Positions 8,222 through 15,635 of a stretch of 64,000 nucleotides of DNA are shown here, piece after piece. The stretch is from Bacteroidales bacterium UBA2712 (GTDB lineage: Bacteria > Bacteroidota > Bacteroidia > Bacteroidales > Paludibacteraceae): NCBI GenBank assembly GCA_002354055.1, contig DEKW01000003.1, positions 1-64,000 on the forward strand, given 5' to 3'. Made by a program: the position numbers and the translations under genes. A model generated the notes under the pieces. It was not told the DNA's origin, made no database searches, and saw only the letters and a list, made by a program, of their open reading frames with translations. How positions within the stretch are numbered: the stretch's first letter is position 1; every line of letters begins with the position of its first letter.

Positions 8222-9157
8222 TTAACTATGTATTCCGTTGAGGAAGGACTTCGCGTCCATACGTTTCTTGCCGGGTGCCTGCAACTCGAGGATGCGTACC
8301 GCACCTTCCTTGCAGGGGACGATGATGTCGGATTTCGTAATCCCGTAATCACGTAATTCCGTGATCTCGACCTTGTATATCTTGACGTTTTCGAAAGCCT
8401 GACCGTTGATCGTGAGGTTCGCCCATGCCGCAGGATAGGGGCTGAGTCCTCGGACGAAGTTATGTACTTCTTCGGCGGTTTTCTCCGCGAATTGGATTTC
8501 ACAATCTTCTTTGAATATCTTCGGAGCAGGGCGGAGTTCTGCCAACTCCGGTTGCGGCGTGGTCGGCAGAGCGATACCTTGCGTCTCACAATCGATGATA
8601 CGATCGACGGTCTTAAGTACCATAGTAGCCCCCAGTTCCATGAGCCGGTCGTGTACCGAACCGACATTCTCGTCCTCACCGATAGCGATGCGTTCCTGCA
8701 TGATCAGGTTGCCTGTGTCAATCTCATGCTTGAGCAGGAAAGTTGTCACACCGGTCTCTTTGTCGCCGTTCATGACCGCCCAGTTGATCGGTGCGGCACC
8801 GCGGTACTGGGGTAGGAGAGAGGCGTGGAGGTTGAAGGTGCCGAGTCGGGGCATCGCCCAAACGACCTCCGGCAACATACGAAAGGCCACGACGATTTGC
8901 AGATCCGCCTGGTATGAACGCAGTTCCTCCAGAAAGGCTTCATCTTTCAGTTTCTCCGGTTGCAGGATGGGCAGCCCCGCTTCCAGCGCGTATTTCTTCA
9001 CATCTGAATACTGCACTTGGTGGCCTCGTCCGGCAGGTTTGTCCGGCATGGTGACGACCGCCACGACGTTATAGCCGCCTTCTACCAGCGCCTTGAGACT
9101 TGCCGCCGCAAACTCCGGCGTACCTAAATATACGATTCTCAGATCTTTCTTTGTCAT
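8222..9157 (-). CDS. fmt: Methionyl-tRNA formyltransferase
   Basis: Formylates Met-tRNA(fMet) with 10-formyl-tetrahydrofolate to make the initiator tRNA. The 311 residues begin with the typical LRIVYLGTPEFAAASL start and contain the SLLPQYRGAAPINWA catalytic motif (Asn/His/Asp formyltransferase core) and the C-terminal substrate-binding domain. The start overlaps the end of lgt by 4 bases (ATGA type), indicating translational coupling. An oddity is the segment ITELRDYGITKSDI in the C-terminal domain. It is encoded by CGTAAT-type repeat DNA (8336-8368) and is related to a segment of FolC; it looks like an in-frame insertion. Confidence 0.96.
   Translation of the reverse strand: MTKKDLRIVYLGTPEFAAASLKALVEGGYNVVAVVTMPDKPAGRGHQVQYSDVKKYALEAGLPILQPEKLKDEAFLEELRSYQADLQIVVAFRMLPEVVWAMPRLGTFNLHASLLPQYRGAAPINWAVMNGDKETGVTTFLLKHEIDTGNLIMQERIAIGEDENVGSVHDRLMELGATMVLKTVDRIIDCETQGIALPTTPQPELAELRPAPKIFKEDCEIQFAEKTAEEVHNFVRGLSPYPAAWANLTINGQAFENVKIYKVEITELRDYGITKSDIIVPCKEGAVRILELQAPGKKRMDAKSFLNGIHS
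8336..8368 (-). repeat. GTAAT-type repeat inside fmt
   Basis: On the + strand the sequence reads CGTAATCCCGTAATCACGTA and continues ATTCCGTGATCTC. On the coding strand it gives ELRDYGIT. Near-identical repeats lie in folC (18870-18912) and between genes, so this is repeat DNA that has kept the fmt frame open. Confidence 0.75.
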
Positions 9158-10068
9158 TTGTCTTGGTATTTTGGGTCCAGACTTTTCGGGCGTTTATCTA
9201 CAACCGGCGAGAGCGGCCTCTTATACGCGCGTATAATAAGGTAAATACCGAGCACGATAAACGGCAGACTCAGCAGTTGGCCCATGTTCAGTATATGTCC
9301 GGCTTCAAAGGTTTCCTGGTCGTTCTTGATGAACTCCAAGAGGAAGCGTGTGACGAACACGATCTCGAAGAACACGCCGAGCAGCAGACCTTCTCTTCGC
9401 CGCGCGTCGGTGTACCAGTACATCGGCCAGGTGACGCATAGCGCTACGAAGCAGTAGAGGATCTCGTATATCTGCGTCGGGTGACAAGGCACCGTCTGAC
9501 CGTCGCGCACGAAGATAAAGCCCCATGGCAGGTCAGTCGGACCGCCGTATATCTCACTGTTCATCAGGTTTCCCAGACGGATGAGCATAGCGGTGAAGCA
9601 CACGCCCACGCAGAGCCGGTCGAGTATCCATAGCCACGAGGTGCCGAACTGCGGGTACTTGCTGAATTTATACTTGTTGAGGAGCACCGCTGCGGTGATG
9701 AGTCCTATCGCGCCGCCGTGACTCGACAGGCCGCCTTCCCAGATCTTAAGCAGTCGCAGAGGGTTCTCTATATACGGATTGCGGTACGTGAACTCCCATG
9801 CCAGGAAATGCCACGGTTTGCCGTACTGGTGCCACTCGTAGAACCAACAGTGTCCTAATCGCGCACCGATGATCACGCCGGCAGCCATCCAGAAGAACAA
9901 CAGATCCGCCCATTCTGCCGGGCAGTTCTCGCGTTTGTACATCCGCTCATTGACTGCCCAACAAATATATAGACCGATAGCCCAGAGCAGACCGTACCAT
10001 CGTATTCCTCCGTCCCCGAAATGTATCAAAATCGGGTCCACATCCCATGTAATGTAATTTAAGATCAT
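9154..10068 (-). CDS. lgt: Prolipoprotein diacylglyceryl transferase
   Basis: Transfers a diacylglyceryl group from phosphatidylglycerol to the lipobox cysteine of prolipoproteins in the inner membrane. The 304-residue protein has about seven hydrophobic segments and the family signature around RLGNLMNSEIYGGPTDLPWG. Essential residues of the motif (R, N, E, G) are present. The window encodes several lipoproteins that would be its substrates. It overlaps fmt by 4 bases and follows nadK by 25 bases. Confidence 0.96.
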   Translation of the reverse strand: MILNYITWDVDPILIHFGDGGIRWYGLLWAIGLYICWAVNERMYKRENCPAEWADLLFFWMAAGVIIGARLGHCWFYEWHQYGKPWHFLAWEFTYRNPYIENPLRLLKIWEGGLSSHGGAIGLITAAVLLNKYKFSKYPQFGTSWLWILDRLCVGVCFTAMLIRLGNLMNSEIYGGPTDLPWGFIFVRDGQTVPCHPTQIYEILYCFVALCVTWPMYWYTDARRREGLLLGVFFEIVFVTRFLLEFIKNDQETFEAGHILNMGQLLSLPFIVLGIYLIIRAYKRPLSPVVDKRPKSLDPKYQDK

Positions 10069-10093
10069 GCTACGAATATCCGGCAGCGGAGCC

Positions 10094-10987
10094 TTACCGC
10101 CCCCAGTTGAGTTTTGTTTTGAGAGATTTTAAGAAACTGTTATCGCCTATCTGCACAACCTTGACGGTGTACGGAGCGCGTTCGATATGCAGACTCAGGT
10201 CGGTGCTCAGACTTTGGCTTCGACCATCGACGGAGACCATATATGCGTCGTAACGACTGCTGACACGGATATCGATCTTCCAGTCGTCCGGCATGATAAT
10301 CGGTCGTACGGTCAGGCTGTGCGGCGCAATCGGCGTGAGGATCATTCCCCGGTTTTGCGGCACGACAATCGGTCCGCCGATGGAGAGGTTATATGCGGTA
10401 CTGCCGGTTGGCGTAGCGATGATGAGGCCGTCTGAGTGGTATGTGTGCAGCAACTCGCCGTTCACCTTCGTCTCGATGGTCAGCATGTTCGTCAGACCTT
10501 GTTTGAGAATAGCTATCTCGTTCAGCGCGTTGGGTGCCATGATGAGCCCTTCACGCCGGATGTTATCTTTGTCGAGGATGGTCAGGTTGAGCAGACTCCG
10601 CCGCTCGATGGTATATTCGCCGTCAACGAGTTTCTGAAGGATATTATCGACGTCCTGGGTCTGTACCTCGGCGAGGAATCCCAGATGGCCGCAGTTCACG
10701 CCCAGGATAGGGATATTCTTGTCACCGATAGCGGCTGCGGAGGTGAGGAACGTACCGTCGCCACCTATCGACAGTGCAAAATCTATCGGCTCGCCATAGA
10801 CATTCTCCGGCTGTTGCTCGCCGTCCCAGTTCTCCGGAAAACTCGGGTACTCACGCAGGTCTAACTCCTGACGTAACTCTTGTGAGAGCAGGACGTTGAT
10901 CTTCTGCTCCGTCATGAAAGTCAGGATGTGTTGCACCTCGCGCAGCGTATCTGACTTCATCGCGTTACCAAAAATAGCTATTGTCAT
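10094..10987 (-). CDS. nadK: NAD kinase
   Basis: Phosphorylates NAD to NADP. The 297-residue protein carries the GGDGT nucleotide-binding motif (LSIGGDGTFLTSAA, near residue 75), the NCGHLGFL segment, and the glycine-rich TPTGSTAYNLSIGGPIV motif characteristic of the family. Its start codon overlaps the apbE stop by 4 bases. It sits in the leftward operon with apbE, lgt and fmt. Confidence 0.96.
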   Translation of the reverse strand: MTIAIFGNAMKSDTLREVQHILTFMTEQKINVLLSQELRQELDLREYPSFPENWDGEQQPENVYGEPIDFALSIGGDGTFLTSAAAIGDKNIPILGVNCGHLGFLAEVQTQDVDNILQKLVDGEYTIERRSLLNLTILDKDNIRREGLIMAPNALNEIAILKQGLTNMLTIETKVNGELLHTYHSDGLIIATPTGSTAYNLSIGGPIVVPQNRGMILTPIAPHSLTVRPIIMPDDWKIDIRVSSRYDAYMVSVDGRSQSLSTDLSLHIERAPYTVKVVQIGDNSFLKSLKTKLNWGR

Positions 10988-12039
10988 AAGTCGTTAGTCA
11001 TTTCTTTCCATTTGGATGAAGGAATGGTCGTAAGACTGTCACCTTTCGCGACAATCAGCAGGCAGGCTGCGTCGCCGGCGCGCTCGATCATCTCTATCGC
11101 TTCCTCTTCGCCTAAAACCATACAGGCCGTAGCCAAAGCGTCCGACCGCATACACCGGCTGCTGACGACCGTCGCGGAAAGGACCGAGTGTTGTACGGGA
11201 TAACCCGAACGAGGGTCGATCGTGTGGCTCCGACGGATATCGCCATCATAGTAGAAATTACGATAGTTGCCGGAGGTTGCCATGCTGATGTTTGTCACGG
11301 TGAGTATCTCCTGCAGCTCCTCTTGCGCCCCTTCGTTATTAATGTTGGGTTTCGTGATGCCGATGTGCCAAGGCTCGCCTTTGGCGCTCTTGCCTTTCGC
11401 TACCACCTCACCGCCGATATCCACCAGGTAGTTCTCGCAGCCTGTGTTGTGCAGCAGCTCCGCGATGACGTCACAGGCTTGTCCTTTCGCCACAGCTCCA
11501 CCGTCAATCTGAACCCGCGGGTCTGATTTATAGACATGGTGGTCAATCAGTTTCACTTTGTCGAAGCCCACGAACCGGCGGATGCTATCTATCTCTCGAT
11601 TTATCGATTTTTCGGTATCCCGATATCTCGAGGTATTCCCGAATCCCCAGTAGTTTACCAACGGCGCGACGGTGATGTCGAACGCCCCTCCGGAGAGGGC
11701 ACAGACATCCTCCGCCTCTGCCCACATCGCTTCGAAAAGCGCGTCCGTCGTTGTGTCGCGGTTGGCGTTGATAGCAGAAAGAACGGAGTGGGGATTAAAC
11801 ATACTCAGACTCGCGTCAAACGTCTGCAGTGCCGCTTCAATGCTGTCCTGCAGGTCCTCTGTCGCCTCATAGCGGATGTTGTAATACGTGCCGAAAACCT
11901 TCCCTTCGTTATGGTAGTAGGTCTCCTGCCGATTGTCCTCCGTCTCTTGGCGCTTGTCGTCCAATCCCCAAATCAGCAGCGCTGCCAGGCCTACACCCAA
12001 CAACGCGCCGATAGTATGTTTATTATTTGCCCGGATCAT
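10984..12039 (-). CDS. apbE: FAD:protein FMN transferase (ApbE)
   Basis: Attaches FMN covalently to Thr/Ser of flavoproteins such as the Nqr/Rnf subunits. The 351-residue protein has an N-terminal hydrophobic anchor (IGALLGVGLAALLIWGL). ApbE motifs include AKGQACDVIAELL, DIGGEVVAKG, HTIDPRSGYP and a late S-RCMRSDALATACMVLG segment. Two oddities are repeat-encoded stretches: DDKRQETEDNRQET just after the anchor (DNA 11930-11959), and NTSRYRDTEKSINREI between the WGFG motif and the next conserved helix (DNA 11593-11645). Both look like insertions of low-complexity repeat DNA in frame. The start is 3 bases after the upstream barrel gene's stop. Confidence 0.94.
   Translation of the reverse strand: MIRANNKHTIGALLGVGLAALLIWGLDDKRQETEDNRQETYYHNEGKVFGTYYNIRYEATEDLQDSIEAALQTFDASLSMFNPHSVLSAINANRDTTTDALFEAMWAEAEDVCALSGGAFDITVAPLVNYWGFGNTSRYRDTEKSINREIDSIRRFVGFDKVKLIDHHVYKSDPRVQIDGGAVAKGQACDVIAELLHNTGCENYLVDIGGEVVAKGKSAKGEPWHIGITKPNINNEGAQEELQEILTVTNISMATSGNYRNFYYDGDIRRSHTIDPRSGYPVQHSVLSATVVSSRCMRSDALATACMVLGEEEAIEMIERAGDAACLLIVAKGDSLTTIPSSKWKEMTNDL
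11593..11645 (-). repeat. TCGATT/TATCTCG-type repeat inside apbE
   Basis: The + strand reads TCTCGATTTATCGATTTTTC followed by GGTATCCCGATATCTCGAGG, a set of partly palindromic TATCG/CGATA words. It codes for residues of about 132-148 of ApbE that are not part of the family core. A similar ATATCGATATATCG stretch sits at the start of the 6452 gene. Confidence 0.55.
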
Positions 12040-12042
12040 GTA

Positions 12043-12912
12043 TTAGAACCAGATACCCAGACCGATGACGCCGTTGAGCTTCTGGTTGTATAGTTTCTCG
12101 TCGCCGGAAGCCTTGATGAAGACATTATCCTTGTTGATGCCGTCGGGGTTCAGCGAGCCCTGTGCAAACAGATCCAGAGTTACGTGCTCGAACTCCCATT
12201 CCTCGTTGATCTTCAGGCTGATGTTCGTCACGGCGAACTTGTCGTTGCCGTATATAGGGCTCTCCCACGGAGACATACCTACGACAGCGCCGAGTGTCAG
12301 ACCGATACCCTCAAAGGTATAGTCGTAGCCTACCTCGAAATAGCTACTCCAAGCGCGTTTGGGATCGCCGTTCTCATCGTAACGCAGGTCCTGACCTGCT
12401 ACCGTCGTGTACCAGTTGAAATATACACCGGCCTTGGTCACTTCGCCGAAGTTATATCCTGCCCATACCTCTGTGGTCGAGGTGTTGCCGTTAGCGTCCA
12501 GTTTGTCCACGCTTTGCCAGGAGAAGAAGTTCGATCCGTCGCAGTAGTAATAGTGGTTCGCTCCGATGGACAGACCGTAGGTGCTGAAAGACAGCACGAC
12601 GTCCAACTCCGGCATGAAGCGGGTGTTAGGGTTGATCTCCGTTCCGTCCAAATCAATGTAGGTCGGTTTGCCCTTGCGGAAACCCCAGTCTGACGCTCCG
12701 AGGTTCGCCCAGACGCCTGCGCGGAAGGACGTGTGTTCGCCGTCGTAACCGATTTCTAAATCCGGCTGAAAACTCAGACCGCCGTTGTACTGACCACGCC
12801 AGATATATGCGCTGACGATCTCAGCACCGGCATCGTACGCAAACTCTACTTCTGCTTTTGCAGTCATTACTGCCGCTACCATCGCGGCACACAAAAGTGT
12901 AAATTTTTTCAT
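12043..12912 (-). CDS. Predicted outer-membrane beta-barrel protein, paralogue A
   Basis: A 289-residue protein with signal peptide (LLCAAMVAAVMTAKA) and alternating amphipathic strands ending in GVIGLGIWF, as in outer-membrane barrels. The YIWRGQYNGGLSFQPDLEIGY opening resembles the TIGR02001/TorF-like putative porin group. It shares layout and motifs (YxWRG-Y-GG, GxSDWxFxK) with the next upstream gene, so the two arose by duplication. It precedes apbE by 3 bases. Substrate unknown. Confidence 0.7.
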   Translation of the reverse strand: MKKFTLLCAAMVAAVMTAKAEVEFAYDAGAEIVSAYIWRGQYNGGLSFQPDLEIGYDGEHTSFRAGVWANLGASDWGFRKGKPTYIDLDGTEINPNTRFMPELDVVLSFSTYGLSIGANHYYYCDGSNFFSWQSVDKLDANGNTSTTEVWAGYNFGEVTKAGVYFNWYTTVAGQDLRYDENGDPKRAWSSYFEVGYDYTFEGIGLTLGAVVGMSPWESPIYGNDKFAVTNISLKINEEWEFEHVTLDLFAQGSLNPDGINKDNVFIKASGDEKLYNQKLNGVIGLGIWF

Positions 12913-12940
12913 TTCTAATACCTTTTATCTTTAAATTAAA

Positions 12941-13005
12941 TTATAAATCCTAAATCCTAAATCCTAAATCTTCCCTCCTTGTGGGAGGTCGGGTGGGGCT
13001 TTTAT
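12941..13005. repeat. Tandem AAATCCT plus hairpin repeat between the barrel genes
   Basis: This gap holds a 7-base tandem repeat (TAAATCC four times, 12941-12971). It is followed by CCCTCCTTGTGGGAGGTCGG and GTGGGGCTTT, a hairpin (CCTCC/GGAGG) with a GTGGGGCTTT tail. The same hairpin-tail element lies at 19730-19763 between genes and, diverged, inside yicC (15841-15878) and the FAH-like gene (55968-56000). Confidence 0.75.
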
Positions 13006-13865
13006 TTCAAGTAAATGCCGAACGCGATATTCGCATTCACGCTCTGCTCAAAGGGAAATTCCGGTTTCCATTGGGCTGTCGTATGATCCTCCGCCAGCGC
13101 CGAAGGGTTAATACTCAACTGACCTTGTATCATCATTCCGCATCGCTCGGATACCGACCAGTCTTTGCGGAGTCTTACCTCTATGTTCTGTACGGCGAAA
13201 TCCCGCTGATAGAAGGTGTAGCAACTCTTCCATGGCGTGATACCGATTGCTCCGTAGAGACTCAGCCCGAACGGCAGGGCTTGTGTGTAACTGATTTCCG
13301 CGTAACTCGAATACGCCCTAACGGTGTCGCCTGCTGCGTTCAGATAGCCGTCCGAAGCCGCCACACGCGTAGCCCAGAGGATACTCAGAGGCAACTTCTC
13401 GCTCACCGTCCATCGTATATCCAGCTCCAAGCGGTTACCCTTATCCGGGTAGTTGCCGAAATCGAAGAAGCCGCAGTTGAAATTATGGATGTAGAGCAGG
13501 AAGATATCGAGTCCCCATCGCCGGAATCCGATGGATAAATCCACCTCAGGCTCAAAGGTCTTAAAGCTCCAGTCCGTCACGCCGATGTTCCACCACATGT
13601 CGGCGTATAACCCGCCGTAACCGACGTTCGCGCTACCTTGTACGTTCGCGCCTCCGGCATATATGCCGCGCCAAAGGTATGTCGTCTGGATTCGTGCTTG
13701 TGCGCCATACGTGAAGCCCACCGGCCGCTTGTATTCGTCCCAGAGTCCCGGAATGCCGGTCGTCTCTTGTGCGTGCGCACGCGCAAAAAATACAAAAGGT
13801 AATGCTCCGACGCATAGCGCCAGAGCCATTACCTTTCTAAATGCCGTTTTAGTAATTGCTACCAC
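13002..13865 (-). CDS. Predicted outer-membrane beta-barrel protein, paralogue B
   Basis: A 287-residue protein with a signal peptide (VMALALCVGALPFVFFARAHA then QE) and barrel-like strands ending in VNANIAFGIYLK. It aligns in outline with the product of 12043-12912: TTYLWRGIYAGG, a GVTDWSFK motif, a central aromatic strand, and YAEISY. It is 7 bases downstream of the small gene at 13872 and probably transcribed from the promoter at 14160-14190. Function unknown; a porin-like role is inferred. Confidence 0.7.
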   Translation of the reverse strand: MVAITKTAFRKVMALALCVGALPFVFFARAHAQETTGIPGLWDEYKRPVGFTYGAQARIQTTYLWRGIYAGGANVQGSANVGYGGLYADMWWNIGVTDWSFKTFEPEVDLSIGFRRWGLDIFLLYIHNFNCGFFDFGNYPDKGNRLELDIRWTVSEKLPLSILWATRVAASDGYLNAAGDTVRAYSSYAEISYTQALPFGLSLYGAIGITPWKSCYTFYQRDFAVQNIEVRLRKDWSVSERCGMMIQGQLSINPSALAEDHTTAQWKPEFPFEQSVNANIAFGIYLK

Positions 13866-13871
13866 AGCGTG

Positions 13872-14111
13872 TTAAAGCTCGTTCTGAGCCTCCCAAGCGC
13901 GGCGTAATGCCACCTCGAGGATACGCGTGTTGCTGAACACAACGATACCGCCGTCGGGGCCCGGCTCAATGTGATAATCGGCATTGCCTTCGCCGTTAAA
14001 ATAAGCTCTTACTTCGTCGCCGGGAATACCAAGTTCGGCTGCGATGGCGTCCATACTACCATGAGGAAGGCTGTCTTTTACTGCACGAAGGCGATTGAAT
14101 GTTGTACGCAT
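13872..14111 (-). CDS. Small conserved protein, possibly DNA-binding
   Basis: A 79-residue protein. Residues 2-38 (TTFNRLRAVKDSLPHGSMDAIAAELGIPGDEVRAYF) read like a helix-turn-helix: an AIAAELGIP turn followed by EVRAYF recognition-helix-like residues. The rest is a small strand pair ending in a helix. Such short proteins are common and uncharacterised in Bacteroidales. It is the first gene after the leftward promoter at 14160-14190 and so heads the operon through apbE, nadK, lgt, fmt and the HD gene. A regulatory role is inferred only. Confidence 0.65.
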   Translation of the reverse strand: MRTTFNRLRAVKDSLPHGSMDAIAAELGIPGDEVRAYFNGEGNADYHIEPGPDGGIVVFSNTRILEVALRRAWEAQNEL

Positions 14112-14159
14112 AATGTTTGATTTTTATTGAGTTTATAATGTTGATTTCCAAATCCGGTG

Positions 14160-14190
14160 CAAAGATACAAAGAATTTTTGACATATGCAA
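14160..14190 (-). promoter_or_regulatory. Promoter of the leftward apbE-nadK-lgt-fmt operon
   Basis: On the minus strand TTGCATATGTCAAAA is followed 23 bases on by TATCTTTG. It faces away from the mnmE promoter, whose TTG starts 38 bases further right. Confidence 0.85.
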
Positions 14191-14227
14191 GAAAAAAGAA
14201 AAAAAATCGTGCTACTTTTCCAAATAT

Positions 14228-14258
14228 TTGCATATCTCAAAAAAAAGCAGTAAATTTG
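14228..14258 (+). promoter_or_regulatory. Promoter of mnmE-yicC-gmk-nadD
   Basis: TTGCATATCTCAAAAAAAAG is followed at 23-base spacing by TAAATTTG. The predicted start of transcription is only about 12 bases before the mnmE ATG, so the leader is very short. Confidence 0.8.
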
Positions 14259-14276
14259 CAGGCAAATTCGAAACAT

Positions 14277-15635
14277 ATGCATACTATCTGTGCCATCAGT
14301 ACTGCGTACGGTGTCGGCGGAATTGCTGTCATCCGTGTGTCCGGGGAGGAGAGTATAGCCATCGTCGATGGGCTCTTCCGCGGACGTGTGTCCTTGGTGG
14401 ATGCCAAGGGCGGAACGGTGCATTTCGGCCGTATCGAGCGGAACGGAGAGGTGCTGGACGAGGTACTCTGTTCGGTGTTCCGTGCGCCGCATTCGTTTAC
14501 GGGCGAAGAGACCGTGGAGATAGCTTGTCACGGCAGCCTCTATATCCAGCAGGAACTGCTCAGATGGCTCATCGACGCAGGTTGCAAGGCTGCTGAACCG
14601 GGCGAGTTCACCCGTCGGGCGTTCCTCAACGGCAAGATGGATCTGACGCAGGCGGAGGCCGTCGCTGACCTCATTGCGGCACAAAGCAAAGCTGAGAAAG
14701 ATCTCGCGCTGAGTCAGCTGCGCGGATCGGTATCCACAGAGTTGGCGGCGCTGCGCGAACGCTTGTTGCATTTCACTTCTCTGGTAGAACTGGAGTTGGA
14801 TTTTGCGGACCACGAGGAGTTGGAGTTTGCGGACCGCACGGAGTTGCAGACGCTTGCCGATGAGATTGAGCAGAAACTTGCCGCGCTGATGCACTCTTTC
14901 CGTACCGGCAACGCCATCCGTAACGGCATCTCAGTTGCCATCATCGGTGCACCGAATGTCGGCAAATCGACGCTTCTGAATGCGCTCTTAGGCGAGCAAC
15001 GCGCCATCGTGAGCGACATCCAAGGCACGACGCGCGATACGATAGAAGACACGCTCGTCATAGACGGCATCCTCTTCCGCCTCATCGACACGGCGGGAAT
15101 ACGCGAGACGAACGACGTGATCGAGCAGATGGGCGTGGAGCGCAGCCGCCAAGCCATGGAGAAGGCGCAGATCATCATTTCCGTGCAGGACGCCACACGT
15201 CCCGGTTGGACCATTCCCGCGACCTGCCCGCGACCTGCCCGCGACCTCACTGTACTGTCCGTCCTCAATAAGTTTGATCTGTGTTCTGTCAGCGAACAAA
15301 GTGAGCGGTCTGTGCTCTGTCAGCGTAGCGGTCTGATACCCCTCTCCGCCAAGAACGGCGAGATAGAACCTCTCAGACGCGAGTTGGTGCGGGTAGCCAA
15401 AGAGATGCTGCCGACCTCTGCGGTCATGCTCTCCAATGCCCGTCATTACGAGGCAATCTCCCGTGCGCACGAAGCCATCCTCCGTGTGCGGCAGGGCTTG
15501 CAAGACGACCTCTCCGGAGAGTTGCTCTCCATGGACTTACAAGACTGCCTCGCGGCGCTCGGCGAAGTGACCGGACAGATCACCAACACCGAGGTGTTAG
15601 CAAATATATTCAGCAAATTCTGTATAGGCAAATGA
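14277..15635 (+). CDS. mnmE: tRNA uridine-5-carboxymethylaminomethyl(34) GTPase MnmE
   Basis: With MnmG, MnmE modifies the wobble uridine of several tRNAs. The 452-residue protein starts with the formyl-THF-binding domain (TICAISTAYGVGGIAVIRVSG) and has G1 (GAPNVGKST, about 224-232), DTAGIRET (G3), NKFD (G4) and the C-terminal FSKFCIGK with the invariant Cys and GK end. The ATG at 14277 is chosen because it gives the conserved start and fits the promoter; the frame is open further upstream. Two insertions sit in the G domain. One is a triple CCCGCGACCTG repeat (15216-15250, giving PATCPRPARDL). The other is the SVSEQSERSVLCQ segment (15279-15335) between G4 and the SAK motif. The last 4 bases overlap yicC. 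Confidence 0.97.
   Translation: MHTICAISTAYGVGGIAVIRVSGEESIAIVDGLFRGRVSLVDAKGGTVHFGRIERNGEVLDEVLCSVFRAPHSFTGEETVEIACHGSLYIQQELLRWLIDAGCKAAEPGEFTRRAFLNGKMDLTQAEAVADLIAAQSKAEKDLALSQLRGSVSTELAALRERLLHFTSLVELELDFADHEELEFADRTELQTLADEIEQKLAALMHSFRTGNAIRNGISVAIIGAPNVGKSTLLNALLGEQRAIVSDIQGTTRDTIEDTLVIDGILFRLIDTAGIRETNDVIEQMGVERSRQAMEKAQIIISVQDATRPGWTIPATCPRPARDLTVLSVLNKFDLCSVSEQSERSVLCQRSGLIPLSAKNGEIEPLRRELVRVAKEMLPTSAVMLSNARHYEAISRAHEAILRVRQGLQDDLSGELLSMDLQDCLAALGEVTGQITNTEVLANIFSKFCIGK
15216..15250 (+). repeat. Triple 11-bp repeat inside mnmE
   Basis: CCCGCGACCTG occurs three times in tandem, giving PATCPRPARDL between the DATRPGW and LSVLNKFD segments of the G domain. Eleven is not a multiple of three, so three copies were needed to keep the frame. 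Confidence 0.7.
15279..15335 (+). repeat. CTGTCAG/CGGTCTG element inside mnmE
   Basis: The element is built of alternating CTGTCAG and CGGTCTG words with variable middles and encodes SVSEQSERSVLCQRSG. Its relatives lie in prmA (17772-17832) and the SDR gene (32109-32172) in the same reading frame. In this copy the other two forward frames are closed by TGA. Confidence 0.85.

Noticed and set aside
14157..14276. Longer MnmE N-terminus starting at 14157
   Set aside because: The extra codons run through the promoter at 14228-14258 and precede the conserved TICAISTAYGVGG start.
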